Source: JAFMDF01 sp965222705 (GTDB lineage: Bacteria; Bacteroidota; Bacteroidia; Chitinophagales; Saprospiraceae). Taken from it: 64,000 nucleotides of DNA. Within the stretch, counting starts at the first letter, position 1; every line of letters starts with the position of its first letter. The position numbers and the translations under genes were made by a program. A model generated the notes under the pieces. It was not told the DNA's origin, ran no database searches, and saw only the letters and a program-made list of their open reading frames with translations. Shown in pieces: positions 54,794 to 64,000 of the stretch. The DNA is taken from the NCBI GenBank assembly GCA_965222705.1, contig CBDCUO010000001.1, positions 1-64,000 on the forward strand, read 5' to 3'.

Positions 54794-55885
54794 ATGAAAA
54801 AACAATATATCGAACTTACGAATGCCGAGCGAAAAGAACTCAAAGAGTTACAAATCAAGGGTACATTGAAAGTAAGAGTACAAAAGCGAATACTTGCATT
54901 GCTAGAGTTGGACAAAGGTCAAACTCAAGCTGGGGTGGCAAGAATCATTAATCAATCCAATACGAGTGTAAGTCAATTGATTAAGCGGTTCAAAGCCAGA
55001 GGTCTGCAATGCATCTATGATGAAAAACGACCAGGTCGCCCCATTGACATTACAACTGAACAACGAGATAAAATCACCGTATTAGCTTGTGAAGATGCTC
55101 CCGAAGGCTATAGTCAATGGAGTCTTCGCTTACTTGCGGATAAAGCCATTGAATTAGGCTATTGTGAACATCTATCACATTCTCAAGTGCAAAACATTCT
55201 TAGGGAAAAAAACTCAAACCGCACCTGATAAAAACTTGGTGTAATCGGTACGATTAATTCGATTTTTTTAACAAGAATGGAAAATATTTTGCGCCTATAT
55301 CGCTTGCCATATGATGAGCGTTTTCCTGTAGTTTGCTTTGATGAAAGACCCTGTTTTCTTATCGGAGATGTTATAGAGGGGTTCGAATTGAAACCAGAAC
55401 AAGTCCGAAAGCAGCATTATGAATATGCTAAAAATGGTTCTTGTAATTACTGCTGGCAGTTGAACCTTTGACAGTTAAACGCATTGCCATGATTACCGAT
55501 AGACGTAGGAAAATTGAATATGCCGAGTTTATGCAAAGCTTGTGAGCCATTTTCCAAAAGCGGAAAAAATTAGGCTAATTCAAGACAATCTAAATACGCA
55601 TAACCCAAGTTCTTTTATGAGAATTTTGATGCCGAGACTGCCTATGAGTTGACTGGACAGTTTGAATATCATACACTCCTGTAAAAGGATCATGGCTTAA
55701 TGCAGTAGAAATGATTTTTCGGCAATTGCAAGGACGGCACTAAAAAAACGGATCCCTACAAAAGAGCAATTAGAAAAACAAGTATTCGCTTGTGTCAATG
55801 AACGTATCCATAAAAGGATTAAAATTAACTGGCAATTCGATATAACGGCTGCTCGAAGTAAAATGAATAGACATTATAGAAAGTA
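54794..55885 (+). pseudogene. IS630-family transposase, decayed
   Basis: The first frame (54794-55228) has the helix-turn-helix part (TQAGVARIINQSNTSVSQLI, then DEKRPGRPIDI); the second (55277-55471) has the first catalytic Asp in PVVCFDERPC. Later fragments KRIAMITDRRRKIEYAEFM, a GSWLNAVE segment (catalytic Glu) and NERIHKRIKINW are readable only in changing frames. At least five indels. The natural C-terminus was cut by the IS1-like insertion at 55886. Inactive. Confidence 0.8.
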
Positions 55886-56666
55886 GGTTGTGCATTTAAA
55901 TGTATGATGGTTGAGAATTTAACCAATGGACGAAAATCATAAATAAATTCCATTGGAAAAATAATTTCTTTGAAAATTTGGTAGAACGCCTTTGAAATCG
56001 AGCTATTCTTGCCCTAATGCAAGTATTTCTCCCTTCAATAGCTTTGGTATACTGTTTTCCAATAAGGTGCTTATACCATTTGAGAACAGTTTTAAATCCT
56101 TCAAAAGCATCCGTACACCAATAATCTATTTTGATGTTAAGGTGCTTGATTTTTAGCAGTAAAAATCGAACTTTGGCGAATCGTTCTTTTACCCATCGTA
56201 AAAGCTAGGATTTCTTTAGTTTCTGGTGCATAAGCATAGAAAATCCAGACCTTCTTGCCTCTATGGTGGACAAATGAATACATTTCGTCAATTAAAACCT
56301 TATGATAATGCTTTTTCGAAGGTTTTATTTTGATAGATTCCCCTACTGTTTTTATTCGATGAAGTACGCTACTTTGACTCACTTTAAATACAGTAGAACA
56401 ATCTCGGATACCACTACCATGAATTAAAGAACTAATAATTTGTTTTTGAATAACTGGATTGGCTCCATTATTCTGATAGACGAATTGAAATTGTTTGCGA
56501 CAGTCCTTGCACAGAAAATTTAGTTTACCTGTGCTTTTTATGCCATTTTTTAACGACATTAGGGCTTTCGCAATGAGGACATTGGACTTTGACTTTTATT
56601 TTTTGCATTCATCAAAGTTCGTCCTCATTGAGTTTTTTCTCAAATCATACATTCTAAATCACTACC
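55886..56666 (-). mobile_element. IS1-like element inserted into the IS630-like element
   Basis: Ends start GGT(T/A)GTG on both sides: 55886 onward reads GGTTGTGCATTTAAATGTAT, and the complement of the right end reads GGTAGTGATTTAGAATGTAT. Length 781 bp, close to IS1. GAAAG precedes the left end and follows the right end, a partial target repeat. It sits just before the IS630 right inverted repeat. Confidence 0.75.
55896..56608 (-). pseudogene. IS1-family transposase, two frameshifts
   Basis: ATG 56606-56608 opens a zinc-finger InsA-like part (VQCPHCESPNVV, then FLCKDCRKQF) followed by an InsB-like catalytic region (KVLIDEMYSFVHHRGKKVWI, then DYWCTDAFEGFK). One extra A at the A run near 56562 and one extra A at 56172-56174 break the frame. 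Without them it reads through to the TAA at 55896. Confidence 0.8.
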
Positions 56667-56758
56667 GAAAGGTAAATCCAGTTAATGTAAAATATTAAAA
56701 TTAAATTTATTTAGTTTACAAAGTACTAAGGAGCGGCATATAAAATAAAAAGTCAACT

Positions 56759-58761
56759 ATGATCAGGTCCACCTATTCCAAAATCCAATACAAAAAGGGA
56801 AAATTGTCTAAGTCTTTTCTGTTGGAAATATATCAACATTTATTAAAACCACGCATGATAGAGGAAAAAATGTTGATTTTGCTTCGGCAGGGGAAAATCA
56901 GCAAATGGTTTTCAGGCATTGGACAGGAGGCTATATCCATTGGCACAACAATGGCATTAGAAAAAGAGGAAATTATTTTTCCAATGCATCGAAACCTGGG
57001 TGTGTTTACCACTAGAGGTATTCCCTTGAAGAGATTATTTGGACAGTGGCAGGGAAAACAGTTGGGCTTTACGAAAGGCAGAGACCGTTCTTTTCATTTT
57101 GGATCTATGGCGCATCATATCGTTGGCATGATTTCTCATTTGGGGCCGCAATTATCCTTGGCGGACGGAGTCGCATTGGCTTATAAATTAAAAAAAGAAC
57201 AAAAAGTCAGTTTGGCTTTTACAGGAGAAGGAGGCACTAGTGAGGGGCGAATTTCACGAGGCACTAAATGTAGCAGCCGTCTGGAAGTTACCCGTCATCT
57301 TTGTAATCGAAAACAATGGCTATGGGTTTATCTACCCCAACGAGCGAGCAGTACCGCTGCGCACATTTGGCGGATAGAGGGGCGGGCTACGGGATGAAGT
57401 CTTATAGAGTTGACGGCAACAATGTGTTAGAAATTTATCAAACGATAGCTAATATAGCTAAAGCGATTAGAAAAAAACCAGAACCAGTACTGGTTGAATG
57501 TGAAACCTTCCGAATGCGCGGGACATGAAGAAGCGAGTGGCACCAAATATGTTCCAAAACCATTAATGGAATACTGGGCAAAGAAAGACCCCATTGCCAA
57601 TTATGAGCAATTTTTACTGGAAGAAGGCATTTTATCTGAAGTGATTATTGAAAAATTGAAAGCAGCCATCAAGACGGAAATAGAAGATAGCTTGAAAGCT
57701 ACGGTCACATATAACAACATTGTTTCGGATACAGAAACGGAGTTGGCCGATGTTTATGCACCTTTTGCCCAAACGATTATTTTACCAAAAACGAATAATT
57801 TATACCAAGCTCGCTTTATTGATGCCATTACTGATGCTTTGCAGCTGGGCATGAAGAAATTTGAACAGTTGGTCATTATGGGGCAAGACATTGCAGAGTA
57901 CGGAGGAGTATTTAAAATCACGCAAGGTTTTGTAGAAGAATTTGGAAAAGAACGGGTGAGAAATACGCCTCTTTGCGAAAGTGCCATTATAGGAGCAGGT
58001 TTGGGATTGAGTTTAAAAGGCTTTAAATCCATTGTGGAAATGCAATTTGCTGATTTCGTAACTTGTGGTTTTAATCAAATTATAAACAATCTGGCCAAGT
58101 TGCATTATCGCTGGGGGCAGCATGCAGATGTGGTGATTCGCATGCCTTGTGGAGGCGGTGTTGGCGCAGGGCCTTTTCATTCCCAGACCAACGAAGCCTG
58201 GTTTTTTCATACTCCGGGTTTAAAAGTGATTTATCCTTCTAATCCAAGAGATGCCAAAGGTCTATTATTGGCAAGCATAGAAGACCCCAACCCAATTTTA
58301 TTTTTTGAACATAAAGCCCTTTATAGAAGCCTTTCAGAAGAAATACCTACCGATTATTATACGGTGAAAATTGGTAAAGCAAGCATTGTACGAGAAGGCA
58401 AGGCAGTTTCAATTATTACTTATGGGCAGGGTGTTCATTGGGCGAAGCAAGTAGTGGTGGATTTCAATTTGGATGTGGAGATTTTGGATTTAAGAACTTT
58501 AATGCCTTTGGACTACGCCGCAATTGAAAAAACCATTCAGAAAACAAATCGAGTTTTATTGCTTCATGAAGACACCCTAGTTGGCGGCATTGGAGCAGAG
58601 CTATCTGCTTATATTTCTGAACATTTATTTGAGTATTTGGATGCGCCGATTATAAGAGTGGCGAGTTTGGATACACCCGTTCCTTTTGCAAAATCATTAG
58701 AAGAAAATTTTTGCCGGTCGGGCGATTGAAAGAAAAATTGGAATATTTAATCAATTATTAG
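56759..58761 (+). pseudogene. 2-oxoacid (branched-chain) dehydrogenase E1, alpha-beta fusion, four one-base frameshifts
   Basis: Alpha part: LIEKM-type start, FSGIGQEAISIG, and thiamine-site GEGGTSEG; beta part: GQDIAEYGGVFKITQGF and VDFNLDVEILDLRTLMPLD. The fused E1 (about 667 residues) decarboxylates 2-oxoacids for an E2/E3 complex. The frame breaks at a G run (57242-57246, GGGG for GGG), a T run near 57329 (TTT for TT), a GGG near 57520 (for GG), and a T run near 58708 (one T missing). Correcting all four gives a complete gene ending at 58761. Four independent indels in one gene favour sequencing errors over biology. Confidence 0.85.
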
Positions 58762-58770
58762 AAAATAACA

Positions 58771-59109
58771 TCAATATTCTAGACCTTCTTCTAAATCCTC
58801 TATTGGTGCTTGTTTATAAAATTGCTTGGTAAAAACGCGCTGTTTTTGCCTTTCTAAGATTAGTTTGGCGATAGTAATATTGGCAGGCTCGGTAGAATCA
58901 AGCGATAAAGCAGCGTTGATCTTTTTTTCGGACACATCCATTCGGTATAGGGTGCTCAATAAAAACTCCAGCCGATGTTCTAGATAATAAGCCACTTGGT
59001 CGGCGAGTAGTTGGAGCAACTCTTCTTCACCCAGTTTTTCTGCCCCTTCCTTTTCAATGGAAAAGTCCTTGATGATTTGGAGGGAAGTTTGTTGGATTAG
59101 GTCGTTCAT
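58771..59109 (-). CDS. Conserved hypothetical protein
   Basis: 112 residues, acidic and helical, frame intact. No motif recognised (LADQVAYYLEHRLEFLLSTL in the middle). It converges with the E1 gene, 9 bp between stops. Looks like a small Bacteroidota-specific protein. No function proposed. Confidence 0.65.
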   Translation of the reverse strand: MNDLIQQTSLQIIKDFSIEKEGAEKLGEEELLQLLADQVAYYLEHRLEFLLSTLYRMDVSEKKINAALSLDSTEPANITIAKLILERQKQRVFTKQFYKQAPIEDLEEGLEY

Positions 59110-59319
59110 TGTAAGGGATAGTTTTAAGTGCTTATTTGAAGAAAGGCGAATAAACTGTTAAAATTTAATATTTTTCTAAAAGTTTTCAAAATGTTTTTTC
59201 AACTGTAAGCTCACTACCTAATTCTATTTTAAAACCACCGCCAAATTTTCCTATTTTTGAGCTATAAACGTGAAATACAGCAATTTTATGTCTAATGTTC
59301 TACGTAGAACCTTGATTGT

Positions 59320-60618
59320 TTACTGAGTCAGCAACCAATTTTTAAAATCTTTAAATGTCGGTTCAAGGAAAGTAGCTTCTTTCTTTTTGTCTGCTAAAAT
59401 AGCCAGCCTTTCCGGTATTTCTATTTTTTTTTCTAAAGTTTTTTCTACCTCATGGACAAACTTAGAAGGGTGGGCGGTTTCTAAAATAACGCCCCTGTAT
59501 TTGGGCTTTTGTTTTAAATATTTTTTTAAAGCTAAATAACCAACCGCTCCGTGGGTGTCCATTATATAACCATACTTGTTATAAACGTCTTTTATTCCTC
59601 TTCTTGTTTCATTATCACTAAAAGCATATCCTGTAATTTCTTTTTTTATAATGTTCCACGTAGAACCGTATAAATCCATCATTCTGGCAAAGTTGGAAGG
59701 GTTGCCTACATCCATCGCATTGGAAATAGTAGCAATTGAAGAGCGAGGCGCGAATTCGCCGGAGCTTAAATATTTGGGAACAACATCGTTTACGTTGGTT
59801 GCGGCAATGAAATGGGCAATAGGCAATCCCATTTTTTTTGCTATTAGTCCGGCGGTAAGATTGCCAAAATTGCCGCTTGGAACACAGAAAACGAGAGGGT
59901 TTTTGGACTTTGCCAATTGCTTATAAGCCTCAAAATAATAAAACGACTGTGGCACCAAGCGTGCAATGTTGATAGAATTGGCAGAACTTAATCTCAATTG
60001 ACTACTCAATTCTTTATCGAGAAATGCTTGCTTAACTAAAGCTTGGCAATCATCAAAATTGCCATTGACTTCTAGTGCAAAAATATTATGCCCTAAAGTG
60101 GTCAATTGCTTTTCTTGGAGGTTGCTGACTTTACCAGAAGGGTAGAGGATGATTACTTTTATACCCAACGCTTTATAAAAACCGCTGGCAACGGCACCGC
60201 CTGTGTCTCCAGAGGTAGCAACCAAGATAGTGAGTTCTCTATTCTCTCCTCGATTAAAGTAGCTCATCAACTGAGCCATGAAGCGCGCACCGAAGTCTTT
60301 AAAAGCTAAAGAAGGTCCATGAAATAATTCCAAAATGTGAAATTGAGCGTCTAGTGAAACGACTGGCGCGGGAAAAGTAATGGACTTTTCGATGATTTTT
60401 TTTAGCTCTTTATGGGGGATTACTCCGTCAAAAAGTGTTTTAGAAACTTTATAAGCAATTTCTGGAAAAGAATATTTTTTTAAATTCCCAATAAAATATT
60501 TGGATAAAACAGGAATGGTTTCGGGCATATACAAACCATTATCTTCTGGCAGTCCTTTGAATACAGCGTCTTTTAAGTTAACAAATTTATTAGGACTTTT
60601 AGTGCTGTATAGTTTCAT
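59320..60618 (-). CDS. thrC: Threonine synthase
   Basis: 432 residues. The PLP lysine is in PSLAFKDFGARFM, and VATSGDTGGAVASGF plus PSGNFGNLTAG match threonine synthase of the short/medium class. It converts O-phospho-homoserine to threonine. Last gene of thrABC, 27 bp after thrB. The start at 60618 is normal (MKLYSTKSPNKFVNLKDAVF). Confidence 0.97.
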   Translation of the reverse strand: MKLYSTKSPNKFVNLKDAVFKGLPEDNGLYMPETIPVLSKYFIGNLKKYSFPEIAYKVSKTLFDGVIPHKELKKIIEKSITFPAPVVSLDAQFHILELFHGPSLAFKDFGARFMAQLMSYFNRGENRELTILVATSGDTGGAVASGFYKALGIKVIILYPSGKVSNLQEKQLTTLGHNIFALEVNGNFDDCQALVKQAFLDKELSSQLRLSSANSINIARLVPQSFYYFEAYKQLAKSKNPLVFCVPSGNFGNLTAGLIAKKMGLPIAHFIAATNVNDVVPKYLSSGEFAPRSSIATISNAMDVGNPSNFARMMDLYGSTWNIIKKEITGYAFSDNETRRGIKDVYNKYGYIMDTHGAVGYLALKKYLKQKPKYRGVILETAHPSKFVHEVEKTLEKKIEIPERLAILADKKKEATFLEPTFKDFKNWLLTQ

Positions 60619-60645
60619 TTTACTTTGACCGTTTGACTTTTTTTA

Positions 60646-61578
60646 TTAAAGCAGGATAGCTCCTTCGTGATTAATAGGGGAAATGAATACTTGATTATCT
60701 ATTTGGTGGGCATCAAAAATACGCTTCATAACTGCTCCCGCTCTTTCTGCTATTAGACTATTAGCACTTAAAGCAAATATAGAGGGCCCCGCTCCGGAAA
60801 TGCTACAACCGAGTACGCCGGCATTTAAAACTGCCTCTTTCACTTGATAGAAATGAGGAATTAGTTGCGCTCGCTGCGGTTCGATGATTACATCTTGTAA
60901 GGAGCGCCCAATTAGATCAAAATCTGAATTGTACATGCCAACGAGCAAAGCTGCCAAATTACCGCCTTGCTCAATAGATTGCTTTAGCGTTACTGTATCG
61001 CTCAGCACAGCTCTCGCATCTTTGGTGAGTATTTTTATATGTGGGTAAACCACTGTTGCATATAGACCTCTAGGAACGGGAATTTTATGGACATCTAAAG
61101 TGGTATTGCTTCTGATTAAAATCATCCCCCCCATTAAGGAAGGAGCCACATTATCAGCATGGTAAGCACCGTCAGCAATTTCTTCTCCCTGTACGGCAAA
61201 AGGTAGCATTTCTCTTTTTGTAAGGGGCCTTTTTAATAGTTCATTAATAATCATTACGCCTGCTGCGGCACTGGCAGCACTTGAACCTAGCCCACTACCA
61301 AAGGGCATTTTTTTGTGAATTTCTATTTCGATTCCTCGTTTTTCTTCTCCCAAAAATTCTAGCAATTTTTGGGCAGCAAAACCTGCTGTATTTCTTTCTA
61401 CTTCATAAGGTAATTTGCCTTTTGCTCCAGTAATTTTGGTAATTCTCAGACCAGGTTTATTCGAAAATCGCCCGATAATCTCATCCCCTGGCTGGTTCAA
61501 GGCAAAACCCAAAACGTCAAAACCGCAGGCAACATTGGCGACTGTGGCGGGTGCAAAGACTTTTATTCCTGAACTCAT
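60646..61578 (-). CDS. thrB: Homoserine kinase
   Basis: 310 residues, GHMP superfamily. ATP loop MPFGSGLGSSAASAAAG near 91-107; start motif VFAPATVANVACGFDVLGFA; GCSISGAGPSIFAL at the C-terminal end. Phosphorylates homoserine. Between thrA and thrC in the same direction; a 166-bp gap separates it from thrA. Confidence 0.97.
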   Translation of the reverse strand: MSSGIKVFAPATVANVACGFDVLGFALNQPGDEIIGRFSNKPGLRITKITGAKGKLPYEVERNTAGFAAQKLLEFLGEEKRGIEIEIHKKMPFGSGLGSSAASAAAGVMIINELLKRPLTKREMLPFAVQGEEIADGAYHADNVAPSLMGGMILIRSNTTLDVHKIPVPRGLYATVVYPHIKILTKDARAVLSDTVTLKQSIEQGGNLAALLVGMYNSDFDLIGRSLQDVIIEPQRAQLIPHFYQVKEAVLNAGVLGCSISGAGPSIFALSANSLIAERAGAVMKRIFDAHQIDNQVFISPINHEGAILL

Positions 61579-61744
61579 TTACATTCTAATGCTTCTTAGC
61601 GATTTTCCCATAAGTTTCTAGTGGCTGTTGACTGCGTAAAATTGTGCAATCTACTGATTATAGTATATAAGCAACAGGTCAAATTGAGAATTGCTGACAT
61701 ATTGCCAAATCGACCACTAATCACCTAATAATCAATCACTTAAA

Positions 61745-64000
61745 TTATTTTAAATAATTTCCAATTTTTATGACTTCTGCAAAGACGCCTGCTGCGGTTA
61801 CTTCTGCCCCCGCCCCCGGTCCTCTTACCACTAATGGCCGTTCCTTATACCTTTCCGTGGTAAGCACAATCATATTATCGCTACCATTTAATGAATAAAA
61901 AGGATGTTTAGCATTTACTCCTTCAAGGGCTATTGTTGCATCTCCATTTTCAAGTTTGGCAATCATTCTTAAAACTTTGCCTTCGTTTTCTGCCTTTTTG
62001 CGCATTAATTCGAAATGCCTATCAGCTTTTTCTAATTCAATAAAAAATGCGCCTATTGTCTTGGCATTCATGCAGGCGGAGGGCAAAATGCTTCGGATTG
62101 TTACATTTTCGGCTTCCAGCGGTAAGCCGGCTTCTCGAGCGAGGATGATTAATTTTCTTCTAACATCAAACCCACTTAAATCTTCTCTTGGGTCTGGTTC
62201 GGTATAGCCTTTTTCTTTGGCTTTTTTTACAATTTCGCTAAAAACGGTTCCTTCTACGAAAGAATTAAAAATAAAGGAGAGCGAACCAGAGAGTACGCCT
62301 TCAATTTTTAGAATTCGATCGCCACTGTAAATCAAATCATTAAGTGTGGATATTACTGGAAGTCCAGCACCAACATTAGTTTCATACATAAATTGTACAC
62401 CTCTTTTTTCAGCAATTGCTTTTAATTCTGAATATTGAGTGTACAGGGAAGAGGTAGAAATTTTATTCGGGGTGGAAATGGAAATACTGCTATTTAAAAT
62501 TTCTTTATAATAAGAAACAATTTTTTTATTAGCAGTATTATCAATAAAAATGGTATTAGACAAGTTGAGGTCTTTCATTTTTTTAATAAAAGCAGGGAAG
62601 TTCATTTTGTCCTCTGAATTTAAAAGGTGCGCCTTCCAATTATTCAAATCTATTCCATTTTCATTAAATAGCATTTTTTTGCTGTTCGCTAATGCGATTA
62701 TTTTTATTTCTAAAGAACGCTTTTCCTTTAAATGTTTTGCTTGCGCCCTAATTTGCTTTATTAGCGTACTCCCGATCAATCCTACACCGATCATAAACAA
62801 ATGTAGCTCTTTGGTATCTGAAAGGAAAAAAGCCTCGTGTAGAGCGTTTAAAGCCTTGCTTTCGTCTGATTTGTTGATGACCACAGAAATATTTAGCTCA
62901 GAAGAGCCTTGTGCGATGGCAATAGCATTGATACCATTTTTTCCCAATGCCCTAAACATTCGTCCGGCAATGCCAGGTTGGTAGCGCATATTTTCTCCGA
63001 TAATTGCAACAATCGCCAGGTCGTTTTCAATTTTTACCGGATTGACTAATCTGGATTGCATTTCATATTCAAAAGCCCTTTCTACTACCCGTTTAGCTTT
63101 TTTTGCAGCTTTGGGCTGTATGGCAAAGCTGATGGAGTATTCGGAGGAGCCTTGAGTAATGAGAATAATATTTATGTTGGCTTCTGCCAAAGAATTAAAA
63201 AGTCGCCCAGCAATGCCCGGTACCCCAAAGAGTCCACTCCCAGAAAGCGTTAGCAAGGAAATATTTTCAATGGACGAAATGCCTTTTACGGCTGGTCCAT
63301 TTGTATCTCCTTTATCAGAAATAAGGGTTCCTCCAAAAGTTGGATTGAATGTATTTTTAATAAAAATGGGGATATTTTTGGAAAATGCAGGCTGAATAGT
63401 TGGCGGATAAATGACCTTTGCTCCAAAATGGGACATTTCCATTGCTTCGCCGTAGGTCATGGTTGGAATGGTAAATGCCTTTCTCACTTTCTTGGGATCA
63501 GTGGTCAGTACGCCGTTGACATCGGTCCAGATTTCGATTGCTTTTGCATTCAGTCCCGCCGCTAGCAAAGCAGCCGTGTAATCGGAACCTCCCCTGCCTA
63601 AAGTGGTAGTCAACCCCCCTTTGGCGGAAGCAATAAAACCGGTGACGACTTGAACCATACTAACTTGGGCGTAATGCGCTTTAATTTTTTCAAAAGTCAT
63701 GGACAAATCCACTTTTGCAGAGCCAAAAGTTTTGTCCGTTTTGATAATTTTTCGGGCGTCTAAGTAATCCGCTGGGATGCCCTGCTGAGTCAAAGCATGG
63801 GCAATGATAAAATTGGAGTTGCGCTCGCCGAAACTTAAGACATAGTCCATTGTTCGACTAGAAGCCTCTCGGACTAAAAAAATTCCATGCAAAATGTCTT
63901 TAAGAGTAGCGTGATTTTCTTTTAATTTTTTGATGACTCCTCTTTCCGTTTCCTTTTTCAGTAACGCCTTCGCTGCCTCAATATGTCGCTTATGGAAAGC
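61745..64000 (-). CDS. thrA: Bifunctional aspartokinase / homoserine dehydrogenase I (5' end outside window)
   Basis: The frame runs open to the end of the window (64000), so about the last 752 residues are seen and the start lies beyond. Order: aspartokinase with GRGGSDYTAALLAAGL, two ACT domains (PGIAGRLFNSLAEANINIIL, PGIAGRMFRALGKNGINAIA), then homoserine dehydrogenase with MIGVGLIGSTLIKQI and ...YEKGYTEPDPREDLSGFDV-like FDVRRKL. It makes the first and third steps of the threonine branch from aspartate. Stop at 61745; thrB follows. Confidence 0.95.
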   Translation of the reverse strand, partial: AFHKRHIEAAKALLKKETERGVIKKLKENHATLKDILHGIFLVREASSRTMDYVLSFGERNSNFIIAHALTQQGIPADYLDARKIIKTDKTFGSAKVDLSMTFEKIKAHYAQVSMVQVVTGFIASAKGGLTTTLGRGGSDYTAALLAAGLNAKAIEIWTDVNGVLTTDPKKVRKAFTIPTMTYGEAMEMSHFGAKVIYPPTIQPAFSKNIPIFIKNTFNPTFGGTLISDKGDTNGPAVKGISSIENISLLTLSGSGLFGVPGIAGRLFNSLAEANINIILITQGSSEYSISFAIQPKAAKKAKRVVERAFEYEMQSRLVNPVKIENDLAIVAIIGENMRYQPGIAGRMFRALGKNGINAIAIAQGSSELNISVVINKSDESKALNALHEAFFLSDTKELHLFMIGVGLIGSTLIKQIRAQAKHLKEKRSLEIKIIALANSKKMLFNENGIDLNNWKAHLLNSEDKMNFPAFIKKMKDLNLSNTIFIDNTANKKIVSYYKEILNSSISISTPNKISTSSLYTQYSELKAIAEKRGVQFMYETNVGAGLPVISTLNDLIYSGDRILKIEGVLSGSLSFIFNSFVEGTVFSEIVKKAKEKGYTEPDPREDLSGFDVRRKLIILAREAGLPLEAENVTIRSILPSACMNAKTIGAFFIELEKADRHFELMRKKAENEGKVLRMIAKLENGDATIALEGVNAKHPFYSLNGSDNMIVLTTERYKERPLVVRGPGAGAEVTAAGVFAEVIKIGNYLK

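Larger units (their letters stand above)
54745..56726 (+). mobile_element. IS630-like element, decayed, carrying a nested IS1-like insertion
   Basis: 31-bp nearly perfect terminal inverted repeats (54745-54775 and 56697-56727, one mismatch) begin AGTACTTTGTAAA. TA lies immediately outside both ends, the target duplication of IS630/Tc1-mariner elements. After removing the inner insertion the element is about 1.2 kb. The transposase is interrupted many times. Confidence 0.85.

Overview
The window is one stretch of a Bacteroidota chromosome, most likely from a free-living, possibly marine, member of the Saprospiria/Cytophagia-like lineages. The evidence is type IX secretion genes (porQ, porZ), a T9SS-sorted lamin-tail protein, a YpdA-type bacillithiol disulfide reductase, a GYDIA-type GHMP kinase, alpha2-type glycyl-tRNA synthetase, an E1 alpha/beta fusion, AT-rich DNA, and promoters of the TTG-N20-TAnnTTTG kind. 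No rRNA, tRNA or CRISPR array was seen.

Layout. 0-1.4 kb: end of a small DNA-binding-like gene and a BtrH-domain gene carrying a 28-C homopolymer. 1.4-4.9 kb: glyQS, lptC, mltG on the minus strand. 5-9 kb: surface/secretion block (lamin-tail T9SS client, MORN-like lipoprotein, porQ). 9-12.3 kb: YpdA reductase and a C39-peptidase ABC exporter. 12.75-14.17 kb: an intact DDE insertion sequence with 9-bp target duplication. 14.4-18.8 kb: hpt, a TlpA-like thioredoxin, and parA with a ribbon-helix-helix-like partner and a DUF3137 membrane protein. 19-24.3 kb: Ca/Na antiporter, Fur-family regulator, frameshifted pcm, K+-dependent membrane pyrophosphatase, ssb. 24.5-33.6 kb: unknown membrane protein, M1 aminopeptidase, rlmN, GH3/serine-hydrolase fusion, smpB, ECF sigma factor. 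33.6-41.2 kb: a minus-strand run pheT, ZapB-like, zapA, rny, DUF1330, small membrane protein, aceK. 41.2-48.4 kb: cupin, LysE, porZ, dodecin bracketed by long inverted repeats, a kinase-fold-like unknown protein, alpha/beta hydrolase, ctaA. 48.4-49.0 kb: a very AT-rich gene desert with clustered DnaA boxes. 49-58.8 kb: a disturbed region in which xth, a deaminase, nfu, a GHMP kinase and the E1 dehydrogenase are all frameshifted by single-base changes, and three insertion sequences (IS3-like in a membrane-protein gene; IS1-like nested in IS630-like) have landed. 59.3-64 kb: thrA-thrB-thrC threonine operon, running off the window.

The most interesting points are the predicted kinase-fold protein at 45.3 kb (catalytic D-x4-N and DFD motifs), the ParA partner with a thrice-repeated GLxxLF-like motif, the candidate replication origin, the poly-C tract, and the concentration of homopolymer indels that should be separated into real decay versus sequence error.
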